DNA of 61,340 nt, from contig NZ_JAPSKE010000030.1 in assembly GCF_031177825.1 (NCBI RefSeq), positions 6,521 to 67,860 of the forward strand. Direction: 5' to 3'. Of this stretch, positions 50,044 to 58,778 are shown piece after piece. The position numbers and the translations under genes are program-made. Source of the stretch: Paenibacillus sp. Lineage in GTDB: Bacteria; Bacillota; Bacilli; Paenibacillales; YIM-B00363. Within the stretch, counting starts at the first letter, position 1, and each line of letters opens with the position of its first letter. Under the pieces are notes generated by a model that had not been told where the DNA came from, ran no database searches, and worked only from the letters and a program-made list of their open reading frames with translations.

Positions 50044-50979
50044 TTATGCCGGCAGATGCGGCGTGTCCGCGACCATCAACAGAAACACGAACACCAGATA
50101 GTAAAGCGAGTACTTGAAAGCGCCCATCGACCACTTGTTGTCGTCTTTCGCGGCGAACCCCTTGAGACACTGCCATGTCCAGATCGTAAGCAGCGCCAAG
50201 CCGCCGATCAGGAACACGATCCCGACGTAATTCAGCGTATACAACAGCACCGTCGTCGGGTAGAGCGCGATCAAGTAAGGCACCATTTGCCACTTCGTCC
50301 GCAGTACGCCCTTCACGACCGGCAGCACCTTATACCCTGCCTTCTGGTATTCGTCGCGCTTGCGAATGCCGAGCGCCCAGAAGTGGGGCGGCTGCCAGAA
50401 GAACATCAAGCCGAACAGCAGGATCGCGCCGAGATCGACCGCGTTCGTCACCGCGCAATAGCCGATGACCGGCGGAACCGCCCCGGAGATGCCGCCTACG
50501 GATGTGCTCCATGTCGACGTCGGCTTCAGCCAATACGTGTAGATGATCACGTAGGCGATATGGCCGACGATGCCGAGCAGCGCCGTCAGCGGGTTCACGA
50601 GGAAATACAGCGCCGCGAGCCCCGCGATGCCGAGCGCGGTCCCGTATACGATCGCTCCGTTCAACGAAATCTTGCCCGTCGGGATGGCGCGCTTCTTCGT
50701 TCGCTCCATCTTCTGGTCGTGTTCCCGGTCGAGCACGTTGTTGAACACGCAGCCCGAGCCCATGATCAGCGCCGAGCCTATGAGCATGAACGCCAGATCG
50801 AACCAATCGATGCTCCACCTCGAGGCGACCCAGAAGCCGCCGAACGCGGTAATGAGATTGGTCATGATCATGCGCGGTTTCGCCAAGTTATAGTAGTCTC
50901 TCCAGGAGGCGCGTGTCGTCGGCGTCGCCGTCTCATCCGCGCGAGTGGCCGAGGCTTCGTTCATTATCGGTTGATCCAC
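50044..50979 (-). CDS. ctaB: Heme O synthase (protoheme IX farnesyltransferase)
   Basis: A 311-residue UbiA-family prenyltransferase with nine membrane segments. It adds the farnesyl group to heme B to make heme O, the substrate of CtaA. The Asp-rich motif is NNVLDREHDQKMERT near residue 83, and the second conserved loop is HFWALGIRKRDEYQKAGYKVLP near 196. Start GTG 50979 has AGGAGG 10 bases upstream. First of a ctaB-sco pair. Confidence 0.95.
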   Translation of the reverse strand: MDQPIMNEASATRADETATPTTRASWRDYYNLAKPRMIMTNLITAFGGFWVASRWSIDWFDLAFMLIGSALIMGSGCVFNNVLDREHDQKMERTKKRAIPTGKISLNGAIVYGTALGIAGLAALYFLVNPLTALLGIVGHIAYVIIYTYWLKPTSTWSTSVGGISGAVPPVIGYCAVTNAVDLGAILLFGLMFFWQPPHFWALGIRKRDEYQKAGYKVLPVVKGVLRTKWQMVPYLIALYPTTVLLYTLNYVGIVFLIGGLALLTIWTWQCLKGFAAKDDNKWSMGAFKYSLYYLVFVFLLMVADTPHLPA

Positions 50980-51181
50980 GTCTGGCCGTCCTCCTTAGTG
51001 ATTAAAATCATACCTTATGATACCGGAGCCGCATCTCTTTCGCAACGATTCGCGCGGACCGTTCAACAATTTGTCGGTTTTTGCGTAGACACGCACGCCC
51101 TCGGCGAATGCCTAATACATTATACGGTAGAGCTTCCGCTGCTTAACGATCCGACGCGAAGGATGTGAGAACAAATCCAAG

Positions 51182-51613
51182 ATGGCTGTCATTAAGGCGA
51201 ACAGCGAACAAGTGAAGCTGCTTGCGAGGCTGATGCGAGCCGAAGCCGAGGGCGAAGGCGAGCTCGGCATGCTGATGGTCGGCAACGTCGGCGTGAACCG
51301 CGTCCGGGCCGATTGCCTAGATTTCCAGAACATCCGCAACCTCCAGGACATGGTGTACCAGCGTCCGGGCGGATTCGAAGCGACGATCAAAGGTTACTTC
51401 TATCAAGCCGCGCGCGAACGGGATATCCGCCTCGCCCGGCGAGCCGTCAACGGGGAACGCACGCACCCCGCCTCGAACGCGCTATGGTTCTTCCGGCCTA
51501 CGGGCGACTGCCCGGCGCAGTGGTACGACCAAGCGAACAGCGGGCGCTTCAAAGCGCACTGCTTCTTTATTCCGTCGGGCGCCGATTGCCCGCGCGTGTA
51601 CGGCACGATGTAA
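51182..51613 (+). CDS. cwlJ: Spore cortex-lytic hydrolase CwlJ
   Basis: A 143-residue SleB/CwlJ-type cell-wall hydrolase of the spore coat that degrades cortex during germination and responds to calcium-dipicolinate. The catalytic Glu is in LARLMRAEAEGEGELGM near residue 21. The block NALWFFRPTGDCPAQWYDQANSGRFKAHCFF near 98-128 is a CwlJ hallmark. There is no signal peptide, as expected for a protein laid down from the mother cell. It is followed by gerQ, its needed partner. Confidence 0.95.
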   Translation: MAVIKANSEQVKLLARLMRAEAEGEGELGMLMVGNVGVNRVRADCLDFQNIRNLQDMVYQRPGGFEATIKGYFYQAARERDIRLARRAVNGERTHPASNALWFFRPTGDCPAQWYDQANSGRFKAHCFFIPSGADCPRVYGTM

Positions 51614-51648
51614 GATCATTTACTTAAGAGAGGATTGTGTTATCCCGT

Positions 51649-52098
51649 ATGATCATGAACCGTCAGCAATTCCCGGTCGCCCCGCAGGGCACCGCTCCGT
51701 TCTCGTACCAAGGCGCTCCCGCGTACCCGACCTATCCGCCCGCTTCGGCGCAGACGACTTCGCCGCCTCCGACGCCGAGCGGCGCGATGATTCCTACCGG
51801 GGGGATGGGCACGCCGGGCGCGGGCCAGCCGATTTTCGAAGAATCGTATATCGAAAACATCCTTCGCCTCAATCTCGGCAAGATGGCCACCGTCTACATG
51901 ACGTTCGAAAACAACAGCCAATGGAACGCGAAAATTTTCAAAGGCCGTCTCGAAGCCGCGGGGCGCGACCACATCATCCTCAGCGACCCGGCGACCGGCA
52001 TGCGTTACCTGCTGTTGATGATCAACCTCGACTACGTCACCTTCGAGGGCGAACTGAACTACGAGTATCCGGGGTTTTCGACCGGTACCGGTCGTTAA
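51649..52098 (+). CDS. gerQ: Spore coat protein GerQ
   Basis: A coat protein of about 149 residues that places CwlJ in the coat and is cross-linked by transglutaminase. The N-terminal part is Pro/Gln/Tyr-rich. The conserved domain (about residues 65-149) reads FEESYIENILRLNLGKMATVYMTFENNSQWNAKIFKGRLEAAGRDHIILSDP. It follows cwlJ by 35 bases, the usual pair. The start is not certain: ATG 51649 has its AGAGGA about 14 bases off, and a GTG at 51637 is the alternative. Confidence 0.93.
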   Translation: MIMNRQQFPVAPQGTAPFSYQGAPAYPTYPPASAQTTSPPPTPSGAMIPTGGMGTPGAGQPIFEESYIENILRLNLGKMATVYMTFENNSQWNAKIFKGRLEAAGRDHIILSDPATGMRYLLLMINLDYVTFEGELNYEYPGFSTGTGR

Positions 52099-52103
52099 AC
52101 GAG

Positions 52104-52134
52104 AAGGAGCCTCCCCGCATGGGAAGGCTCCTTT
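52104..52134 (+). terminator. Terminator of cwlJ-gerQ
   Basis: AAGGAGCCT-C-CC pairs with GG-GA-AGGCTCCTT across a CGCAT loop, followed by TTTTGG. Confidence 0.85.
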
Positions 52135-52196
52135 TGGTTGAAGCTATGGGTCGGGAACGTGTATGCTCGAACCAGAGACAAGGAGGGAGACACCGA

Positions 52197-53204
52197 ATGG
52201 ATACCGCAACTCACTTCGCGTTCGGCTTCGGTCTCGCCGGCCTCGCCCAGATCGATCCGAACGTGGCCGCCGACGCCTGGGCGACCGCTGCGGTCATGAT
52301 CGGCACCGTGGCTGGCTCGCAGGCGCCGGACTTCGACACGGTCATCCGCTTCCGCGGCAACGAACTGTACGTGCGCCATCACCGGGGCATGTCGCACTCG
52401 ATACCGGCGTGGTTTTTCTGGACCGCGCTCATCAGTACGGCCGTCTGGCTCGCGATTCCGACCGTCCCGTACCTGACCCTGGCCGCCTGGGTGTTCGCGG
52501 CGGTATTGCTGCACGTCGCGACGGACATGTTCAACACCTACGGCACGCAGGCGTTCCGTCCGGTTACCCGGCGTTGGATCGCCTGGAACATTATCCACAT
52601 CTTCGATCCGTTCCTGTTCGGCGCTCATCTCCTGGCGCTGGCGCTGTGGGCGCTCGGCGCCGTTCCGGCCGTCGTCTTGTTCCCGACGCTGTACGGGGTT
52701 CTGCTGTTGTATTACGCCTGGCGAACGGCCGTCCACGTCCTAACGGAGCGAACGCTGCCGAAGCGCGATCCGACGGGACGCGAGGGCGACGAGTATACGG
52801 CCATCCCGACGGTGAACTGGAGCGTATGGAACGTCGTCCGCAAAAATCGGGAAGGCAACTATACGATCGGCGTGTGGAGGGGCGGCCGGCTGAAGTGGAC
52901 CGACGAGTATGTCTGCGAGTCGTCGCCGCTCATCGAGAAGTCCAAGCGACATCCCGCCGTCGCCGCGTTCCTGTCGTTCAGCTCTCACCCCTGCCCTCAT
53001 GAAGAACGGCGCGGCGGCGACACGATCGTCCGCTGGTTGGACGCCAGATACCAGCATCGAAAACAGTATCCATTCCTTGCCGTCGTAAAGTACAATGCTA
53101 ACAAGGAGCCCGTCTTCAGCTACGTCGGCTGGATCAGCGAGGAGAAGCTCGAACGCAAGCTGCAGGACGCTCCGTCAAAACCGATGCTCGTCGGCACCAG
53201 GTAG
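52197..53204 (+). CDS. Membrane-bound metal-dependent hydrolase (YdjM/DUF457-like)
   Basis: A 335-residue membrane protein. MDTATHFAFGFGLAG at the start, RHHRGMSHSIPAWFF near residue 59 and VATDMFNTYGTQ near 104 supply the His/Asp set of the YdjM-type family. Three or four membrane segments occupy the first 190 residues, then a soluble C-terminal domain. The E. coli relative is SOS-induced and of unclear substrate. Start ATG 52197 has AAGGAGGGAG 5-6 bases upstream. It is followed by a 56-residue membrane protein gene. Confidence 0.85.
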   Translation: MDTATHFAFGFGLAGLAQIDPNVAADAWATAAVMIGTVAGSQAPDFDTVIRFRGNELYVRHHRGMSHSIPAWFFWTALISTAVWLAIPTVPYLTLAAWVFAAVLLHVATDMFNTYGTQAFRPVTRRWIAWNIIHIFDPFLFGAHLLALALWALGAVPAVVLFPTLYGVLLLYYAWRTAVHVLTERTLPKRDPTGREGDEYTAIPTVNWSVWNVVRKNREGNYTIGVWRGGRLKWTDEYVCESSPLIEKSKRHPAVAAFLSFSSHPCPHEERRGGDTIVRWLDARYQHRKQYPFLAVVKYNANKEPVFSYVGWISEEKLERKLQDAPSKPMLVGTR

Positions 53205-53214
53205 GTGATTTTCT

Positions 53215-53385
53215 ATGAGCAAGCCGCTTTCCCTGTTGTTCGCTTCCCTCAGCCTCGTCTGCCTCATCGCGGCCGGGGCCTCGCTCAGCTATTTCCGCAC
53301 CGGCTGGGCGCTCTTCTTCCTGCTCGCGAGCTTCGCCGTCACCGGGGCCGGCATGGCGCTGAAGCGACGGCTGCAGCGGAAGTGA
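53215..53385 (+). CDS. Small two-span membrane protein
   Basis: A 56-residue protein starting MSKPLSLLFASLSLVCLIAA. Two hydrophobic segments are separated by a short SYFRTGW loop, and the tail is basic (KRRLQRK). AGGTAGGTGA lies 5-7 bases before ATG 53215. It begins 10 bases after the stop of the DUF457-type hydrolase gene, so it is probably co-transcribed. No family recognised. Confidence 0.72.
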   Translation: MSKPLSLLFASLSLVCLIAAGASLSYFRTGWALFFLLASFAVTGAGMALKRRLQRK

Positions 53386-53413
53386 TCCGCCGCCGCCGTC
53401 GGCCTCCCCCTCG

Positions 53414-54403
53414 TTACGGGAGCACGAAGCCCATGCGTTCCATCGCCCGGCGCAGCGTCGCGTCGGCGACTGCGGACGCCTTCTCCGCGCCGCGCTTCAG
53501 CATCGTTTGCAATTCTCCTGAAGCGCGAATGTCGCGGTATCGCGTCTGGATCGGCTCCAGCACCTCCACGACCGCTTCCGCCAATTCCTTCTTGAACGCT
53601 CCGTAGCCTTGCCCCTCGTATTGCTTCTCGAGCTCCTTGATCGTCTTGCCCGAGAAGACGGAGTAAATTTCCAACAAGTTGCTGACCTCCGGCTTGTTCG
53701 CGCGGTCGAACACGATCTCGCGGCCGGAATCGGTCGTCGCTCGGCTGAATTTCTTGCGGATGACGTCCGGCTCGTCGAGCAGCGAGATGAAGGCGCCGGG
53801 ATTCGGATCGCTCTTGCTCATCTTCTTCGTGCCGTCGAGCAGCGACATGATGCGCGCGCCGACCTCGGTGTAATGGCCTTCCGGCACCACGAACGTATCG
53901 CCGAACCGCCCGTTGAATCGATTCGCGAGATCGCGCGTCAGCTCGAGATGCTGCGTCTGATCGTCGCCGACCGGGACCAGGTCCGTATCGTACAACAAGA
54001 TGTCCGCCGCCATGAGCGACGGGTAGACGAACAAGCCCGTGCCGATCGAATCCTTGCCGGCCGATTTATCCTTGAACTGCGTCATCCGCTCGAGCTCGCC
54101 CATATACGTCAGCGTCGTCATCATCCAGCCGAGCATCGCGTGCGCCGGCACCTGCGACTGCAGGAACAGCGTGGCCGAATCCGGATCGATGCCGCAGGCG
54201 AGATATACGGCCGCGAGCGACTCCGTCTGCTCCCGCAATTTCTCCGGATCCTGCGGCACCGTGATCGCATGCATATCGACGACCATGAAGTAGCTGTCGT
54301 ACTCGTGCTGCATGTCGACGAACTGCCGGATCGCTCCGATATAATTGCCGATCGTCATGAGCCCGCTGGGCTGTATGCCCGAGAGCACCCGTTTCTTTTT
54401 CAT
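53414..54403 (-). CDS. trpS: Tryptophanyl-tRNA synthetase
   Basis: A 329-residue class I synthetase that charges tRNA-Trp. Signature motifs are SGIQPSGLMTIGNYIGA (HIGH-type, residues 8-24) and KKMSKSDPN (KMSKS) near 193. Dimer-type features and length are standard. The gene ends close to the convergent small gene at 53215. It is preceded by a complete T-box leader, so expression should rise when tRNA-Trp is uncharged. Confidence 0.97.
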   Translation of the reverse strand: MKKKRVLSGIQPSGLMTIGNYIGAIRQFVDMQHEYDSYFMVVDMHAITVPQDPEKLREQTESLAAVYLACGIDPDSATLFLQSQVPAHAMLGWMMTTLTYMGELERMTQFKDKSAGKDSIGTGLFVYPSLMAADILLYDTDLVPVGDDQTQHLELTRDLANRFNGRFGDTFVVPEGHYTEVGARIMSLLDGTKKMSKSDPNPGAFISLLDEPDVIRKKFSRATTDSGREIVFDRANKPEVSNLLEIYSVFSGKTIKELEKQYEGQGYGAFKKELAEAVVEVLEPIQTRYRDIRASGELQTMLKRGAEKASAVADATLRRAMERMGFVLP

Positions 54404-54429
54404 CCTTCGACACCCTCCTCGATTTTTCC

Positions 54430-54720
54430 GAAAATGAACGCAAAAAAGGCCCCGTCCGCAAGGGACGTGAGCCGTGGTGCCACCCTTCTTCGCCGAAACG
54501 GCAAGCTGCGCTTGCGCCTTCGGCCTTGCGAGCTCGATATCGGGAGCCGTCCGCTTCCCCTAGCGCGCCGTTACGCGCGGTTCGGTTCCGTTCTCGGGGA
54601 CCCATTCCCATCGCCGTTCAAGTCCGGCTTCTCAGCAATCCGCCGGCTCTCTGCGCTTGAACTTGCGCCATGGTACTTGTTCCCGTCATCGATTCGTAAG
54701 TTTGGGTTTCGATTTTCCAC
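54430..54720 (-). ncRNA. T-box leader of trpS
   Basis: The minus-strand T-box sequence AGGGTGGCACCACGG (54472-54486) is close to the consensus. It is followed by a terminator hairpin (about 54440-54470) with TTTTTT. Stem I features upstream include an AGTA element near 54665-54680 and AGAGAGCCGG. The segment CGATGGGAATGGG (54601-54613) offers a TGG specifier for tryptophan. Unlike cis-elements that bind metabolites, this one senses charged versus uncharged tRNA. Confidence 0.9.
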
Positions 54721-54749
54721 ATTATAACGAAAAGGCGCCCGCCGCACAA
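54721..54749 (-). promoter_or_regulatory. Promoter of the trpS T-box transcript
   Basis: On the minus strand TTGTGC (54744-54749), a 17-base spacer and a perfect TATAAT (54721-54726). It overlaps the upstream edge of the next gene's 3' region. Confidence 0.7.
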
Positions 54750-54759
54750 GACCCCCGCG

Positions 54760-55251
54760 TCATTCGCCGTTCGCTCGGCGCAGCCGCTCCGTCCACTCCC
54801 TTACGAGCCTCACGGTGTCCGGCTGCAGCGGACGGTAATCGAGCGGCTCCGCGAACGCGAGGAACGCCTCTCCGAGGCGCCGGAGCGCATGTCGATAGTC
54901 CGCCAGCGGGATCCGGTACTCGCCCAGCACGCGAGCGCCCGACGGCGACTGATCGAGCTCCGTCCAGACGACCTCGCCGGCTTCGTGGCGGACGGCGAAC
55001 GGCATCGCACGGCAATCCGGGTCGCCGCAGCCGCAGACGAAGAACGGCATCCGCTCCCAAGCGACCGCCGCGTCCGCGAACCGGTCCGGCCGCATCTCCT
55101 CGAACGCGCTCGCGAGCAGCGCCGGCAGGCCGACGTCGACGCAGAGCGGCTCTTCGACGAGCGTCTCCCCTTCGGCGACGACGCGCACGTCCGCCTGCAC
55201 GATCTGCAGTTCTTCGTTATGCGTCAAGCCTTCGTACCGAATGTCGAACAC
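54760..55251 (-). CDS. Conserved hypothetical protein with CGCGDPDC motif
   Basis: A 163-residue soluble protein. Cysteines cluster in FFVCGCGDPDCRAMPF near residues 71-86, which may bind zinc. The rest is a mix of strands and helices with a final charged helix ERLRRANGE. Start GTG 55251 has GGGGGCGG 6 bases upstream. It ends about 11 bases before the trpS -35. I do not recognise the family. Confidence 0.72.
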   Translation of the reverse strand: MFDIRYEGLTHNEELQIVQADVRVVAEGETLVEEPLCVDVGLPALLASAFEEMRPDRFADAAVAWERMPFFVCGCGDPDCRAMPFAVRHEAGEVVWTELDQSPSGARVLGEYRIPLADYRHALRRLGEAFLAFAEPLDYRPLQPDTVRLVREWTERLRRANGE

Positions 55252-55303
55252 GCGCAGCCGCCCCCTTATGTCGCCGTGTAAAAATTACCAGTTTTTCGCA
55301 TGC

Positions 55304-55330
55304 GTATAATGTTTGTTTTGGCTCATACTA
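55304..55330 (+). promoter_or_regulatory. Sigma-G type promoter of the SASP gene
   Basis: GTATA (55304-55308), a 15-base spacer, CATACTA (55324-55330): an exact match to the forespore sigma-G pattern GHATR-N15-CATNHTA. The leader to ATG 55356 would be about 20 bases. Confidence 0.78.
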
Positions 55331-55355
55331 CCTTCCAAGAGGGAGGTGATCACTC

Positions 55356-55586
55356 ATGGGTACAGGTTCTAAAAGCTCCAACACGTTGGTCGTGCCTCAA
55401 GCGAACCAAGCTTTGGAACAACTGAAGTATGAAGTCGCTCAGGAACTCGGCATCTCGATTCCTCAAGACGGCTACTACGGTTACATGGCGACCCGCGACA
55501 CCGGTGCGATCGGGGGTCACATTACTCGCCGCCTCGTGCAAATCGCCGAGCAGTCCTTGGCCGGCCAAAGCCAATCCCGCCGCTAA
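55356..55586 (+). CDS. Alpha/beta-type small acid-soluble spore protein
   Basis: A 76-residue DNA-saturating spore protein that protects DNA from UV and heat and is an amino acid source in germination. The core KYEVAQELGI near residue 26 has the GPR protease site and the C-terminal GGHITRRLVQIAEQSL near 53 is the second conserved motif. GGGAGGTGAT lies before ATG 55356. Its sigma-G type promoter and strong terminator fit late forespore expression. Confidence 0.96.
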   Translation: MGTGSKSSNTLVVPQANQALEQLKYEVAQELGISIPQDGYYGYMATRDTGAIGGHITRRLVQIAEQSLAGQSQSRR

Positions 55587-55607
55587 TCCGGCGGAAGTAC
55601 TTACGAG

Positions 55608-55639
55608 GGAAAGTGACTATGGAGACATAGTCACTTTTT
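55608..55639 (+). terminator. Terminator of the SASP gene
   Basis: Perfect 12-base arms AAAGTGACTATG and CATAGTCACTTT with a 4-base loop and a run of T residues. Confidence 0.9.
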
Positions 55640-55702
55640 TTCTTGGCGATTCGGAGCGTATATCCTTCGGATATAACCGACCTACGATACACGGCCGACC
55701 GT

Positions 55703-55921
55703 TTACCCTTGTTCTTCCGTATACTTGATCACTTGCTGCACGACCGACAACGGAATGTTCAAGTCGACGTGCACGTCCCATAACGTGCGATTCGGATGAG
55801 TCCGCAAGTAGTCTCTGATTTCCCCGTACGTATCCGCGAACCATTTGGTACACTCCGCGCAAAATTGCGACTTTTGCCGTACATACAACGTTCCGCAGCG
55901 TCCGCAGTTTTGCAGATCCAC
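55703..55921 (-). CDS. YvyF-like small zinc-ribbon/helical protein
   Basis: A 72-residue protein: MDLQNCGRCGTLYVRQKSQFC has two CxxC-type pairs of a zinc ribbon. It is followed by helices (DTYGEIRDYLRTHPNRTLWDVHVDLNIPLSVVQQVIKYTEEQG). The layout resembles the flagellar-operon protein YvyF, yet no flagellar genes are near. GTG 55921 gives the family-like start MDLQNCGRCG. A GTG at 55933 lies in the GGAGGTGG ribosome-binding site. Function unknown. Confidence 0.7.
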   Translation of the reverse strand: MDLQNCGRCGTLYVRQKSQFCAECTKWFADTYGEIRDYLRTHPNRTLWDVHVDLNIPLSVVQQVIKYTEEQG

Positions 55922-55959
55922 TCGTCCATCCACCTCCGATGATATCGCCCGCCGGATCT

Positions 55960-57750
55960 TTACAGCGCCAAGAAATCCTCGACGTCCTTCTTCATTAACG
56001 CCACCGAACGTTCCCAGAAGTCCGGTTTCGTCAAATCGACGTTCAGATGTTTCTTCGCGAGCGATTCGACGCTCATGCGTCCGGTATCTTGAAGCAGCGC
56101 GACGTACCGATCCTCGAAATTCGCGCCTTCTCCCGAGGCCGTCGCATAGATGCCCGTGCTGAACAAATAGCCGAACGTATATGGAAAATTATAAAACGGA
56201 ACTTCCGTAATGTAAAAGTGTAACTTGGACGCCCAGAAATGCGGGTGATACGACGCAAGCGAATCGTGGAACGCTTGTTTCTGCGCGTCGACCATGAGCG
56301 CGTTCAGGCGCTCGGCGCCGACGGTGCCGCGCTTGCGCTCCTCGTAGAAATTCGTCTCGAACAGGAATCTCGCATGAATGTTCATGAGGAACGCGACCGA
56401 ACGCTGAATTTTGTCGTCGAGCAGCGCGAGCTTCGTCTCGCGGTCCCTCGCGTACCGAATCGTCGCGTCGGATACGATCATCTCCGCGAACGTCGACGCC
56501 GTCTCCGCGACGCCCATGGCATAGTTTTGCGTCAGCTGCGGCTGATCGTACATGACATGCGTATGGAACCCGTGCCCGAGCTCGTGCGCCAGCGTCGAGA
56601 CGTTCGTCATCGAGCCTTCGTACGTCATGAAGATGCGGGACTGCTTCTTCATCGGGAACGACGTGCAGAACCCTCCCGGCCGCTTGCCCGGGCGATCCTC
56701 CGCCTCGATCCAGCGGTCCCGGAACGTCATGGCCGCGAAGTCGGCCAGCTTCGGCCCGAATCGGCGGAACTGGTCGATGATGAGCGCCGCGCCGTCGTCG
56801 AACGCGATCTTCTCGCCCGCCTTGCCGATCGGCGCGTCGAGATCCGTCCATCCGAGCTTGTCGATGCCGAGCAGCTCCGCCTTCTTGGCGAAATAGTCGA
56901 GCAGGAACGATCGATTGCGCTCGATCGCGCTCCACATGCTGTCGAGCGTCTCCGGGGACATCCGATTCAAGTCCAACGGTTCCTTGTGGACGGAGTCCCA
57001 CCCGCGATGCTTGTAGGTCTGCAGGCGAAAGCCGCCGAGATGGTTCAGCGCCTGCGCGCAATAGTCGGCATGCTTCTCCCAAGCGTTCTCCCAGGCCACG
57101 AACGTCCGGTCCCGCACTTCCTTCGACGGATGGTACAGCTTGTTCTGCGCCTGGCCGGCGGATAGCATCGTCGTATCCCCGTTCTCTTCCTGGAACGGCA
57201 CCTCCAGCAGGCTGACCGTCGTGTCGTACAGCTCGGACCAGCCGTGATAGCCGTCGACGGCTAGATCGTTCAGCAGCGTCTCGAGCTCCGGACTCATCTT
57301 CTCGAGCGCTTGCGTCCGCCGTTCGGTGAGCGGGAACGCGACGGGCGCGAGCGACGGACGCCGCATCCACTCGTCCCAAGCGTCTTGCGGCGTTGTCGTC
57401 AGCACGAGATCGAATCGCGTCAGCTGCGACTCGAACGCGGCCGCGAGCGACCGGATCGCCGAGCCGAGCGCGACGGCTTTCTTGTCCTTCTGGTTGGCCG
57501 ACGCGAGGCAGCTCGCGAACGCCTCGGCTTCGATCAAGCGGGCCTGCAGCGACTGGAACTCGCCCGTCAGCGACTCCAGCGTCTCGGCGCCCAGCGGCTT
57601 CGCGTCCGCCGCGAGACGCACCCGTTCGCCGAAGCCGTCGATGTCCTGTTCCAGCGCTCGGAGAAATTCGGCGAATTCCGGAGAGTCGCTTCCTCCCGGA
57701 AAGATGACGTCCAAGTCCCACGTATCGGGAAGACGGTTCGCATTCGACAT
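55960..57750 (-). CDS. pepF: M3-family oligoendopeptidase (PepF type)
   Basis: A 596-residue cytosolic zinc metallopeptidase that cuts short peptides. The zinc motif is HELGHGFH near residue 385, with the distal Glu in the helix EMIVSDA near 418. The N-terminal half is the helical PepF domain. The name PepF is used for the family, and a role in peptide turnover is inferred. It lies 38 bases upstream of the YvyF-like gene, same strand, so the two may share a transcript. Confidence 0.92.
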   Translation of the reverse strand: MSNANRLPDTWDLDVIFPGGSDSPEFAEFLRALEQDIDGFGERVRLAADAKPLGAETLESLTGEFQSLQARLIEAEAFASCLASANQKDKKAVALGSAIRSLAAAFESQLTRFDLVLTTTPQDAWDEWMRRPSLAPVAFPLTERRTQALEKMSPELETLLNDLAVDGYHGWSELYDTTVSLLEVPFQEENGDTTMLSAGQAQNKLYHPSKEVRDRTFVAWENAWEKHADYCAQALNHLGGFRLQTYKHRGWDSVHKEPLDLNRMSPETLDSMWSAIERNRSFLLDYFAKKAELLGIDKLGWTDLDAPIGKAGEKIAFDDGAALIIDQFRRFGPKLADFAAMTFRDRWIEAEDRPGKRPGGFCTSFPMKKQSRIFMTYEGSMTNVSTLAHELGHGFHTHVMYDQPQLTQNYAMGVAETASTFAEMIVSDATIRYARDRETKLALLDDKIQRSVAFLMNIHARFLFETNFYEERKRGTVGAERLNALMVDAQKQAFHDSLASYHPHFWASKLHFYITEVPFYNFPYTFGYLFSTGIYATASGEGANFEDRYVALLQDTGRMSVESLAKKHLNVDLTKPDFWERSVALMKKDVEDFLAL

Positions 57751-57848
57751 ATGACATTTGCTCCTTCGTACGGGTTTCGTTTGATATTACACTGGTCAAT
57801 ACGTAAACTAAAACTAACTATATCATGATTGGGAAAGGATTGGTATTT

Positions 57849-58043
57849 ATGCGTCCGCTGCAAATTTCGCCGGATACCGCCGTCAAGCTGGCGGCCAAGC
57901 TGAACGTCCCGTTGGAACATCTTATGCATATGCCGCAGCACATTCTGCTCGCGAAGCTCGCCGAGCTGGCCAAGTCCGAAGCGTCGGAGGCCTCTGAAGC
58001 TACGGAAGCCCCGGAAAAGAAAGAAGAGCGCAAGGGAGAGTAA
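57849..58043 (+). CDS. YycC-family small protein
   Basis: A 64-residue protein starting MRPLQISPDTAVKLAAKLNVPLEHLMHMPQHILLAKLAEL, the block I recall from Bacillus YycC (about 50 residues). The added C-terminal tail is an Ala/Ser/Glu repeat (SEASEASEATEAPEKKEERK) that is probably disordered. GGAAAGGA lies 6 bases before ATG 57849. Its TAA is directly next to the stop of the convergent DUF2225 gene, with no base between. Function unknown. Confidence 0.85.
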   Translation: MRPLQISPDTAVKLAAKLNVPLEHLMHMPQHILLAKLAELAKSEASEASEATEAPEKKEERKGE

Positions 58044-58757
58044 CTACCTCTTCCCTGCGCTCTGACGCATCTCTTCCGGCAACTCCATCTTCGCGGCGAG
58101 CATATCGTCCCGGACGGTCGCCCATCCTTCCCTGCATGCCCGGATCATTCCCGCGTCCATGATCCGCTTATCGTTGATCACTCTCGAAAACCACTTCACC
58201 GCGTCCGAATACTCCTTAAGGCGCCGATGAAGCTCGCCGATCAAGTACATCAGCCTCGCGCCGTTCATCTCGGCCCCTTCGGTTTCGTACACCTTCACGT
58301 ATTGCTCCAGCGCGTACCGGAGAAACCGCTGCTCCCCTTCTTCGTCGCCTTGGTAACGGTACAGCCAAGCGATGTGATGCAGGATGCCCGCCACGACGCG
58401 CGGGCGCTCGCCGACTGCCTGCGCGCTGAGCAGCGCCAGCTTATAGACGAACATCGCGTCCGTCATCGTCCGCTTGCCGCCGAAGTCCCTCATCGACCAC
58501 GTCGCCGTCACCTTCTCGCCGAACGCGGCGCGCTGCCGCTCGTTCAACGATTGCGCGAAGCTCTCCGTCGAAGCGAAGCCGCAGGTCGGGCAGACGCATA
58601 CGACGTAAAACTCGGGATTCTCATGACCTTCTTTATAATAAGTGCAAAAATCGGTATCGGTCTTCACTGCTTTCTTAAAGCTAGGCCGGACGCGCGACGT
58701 CTGAAATTCCCGCCGGCAATGCAAACATACGACGGCCTTCTGGTATAAGGGCTCCAT
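58044..58757 (-). CDS. DUF2225 family protein
   Basis: A 237-residue soluble protein. An N-terminal zinc-ribbon-like region (CLHCRREF near residue 11 and CVCPTCGFAS near 54) leads to a helical TPR-like part (about 110-215; LYRYQGDEEGEQRFLRYALEQYVKVYE). It matches DUF2225, widespread in Bacillales; function unknown. Its stop abuts that of yycC. It begins 21 bases after a 37-residue ORF, with which it probably shares a promoter. Confidence 0.85.
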   Translation of the reverse strand: MEPLYQKAVVCLHCRREFQTSRVRPSFKKAVKTDTDFCTYYKEGHENPEFYVVCVCPTCGFASTESFAQSLNERQRAAFGEKVTATWSMRDFGGKRTMTDAMFVYKLALLSAQAVGERPRVVAGILHHIAWLYRYQGDEEGEQRFLRYALEQYVKVYETEGAEMNGARLMYLIGELHRRLKEYSDAVKWFSRVINDKRIMDAGMIRACREGWATVRDDMLAAKMELPEEMRQSAGKR

Positions 58758-58778
58758 GCGGTTCGTCGCCTCCGTTCG

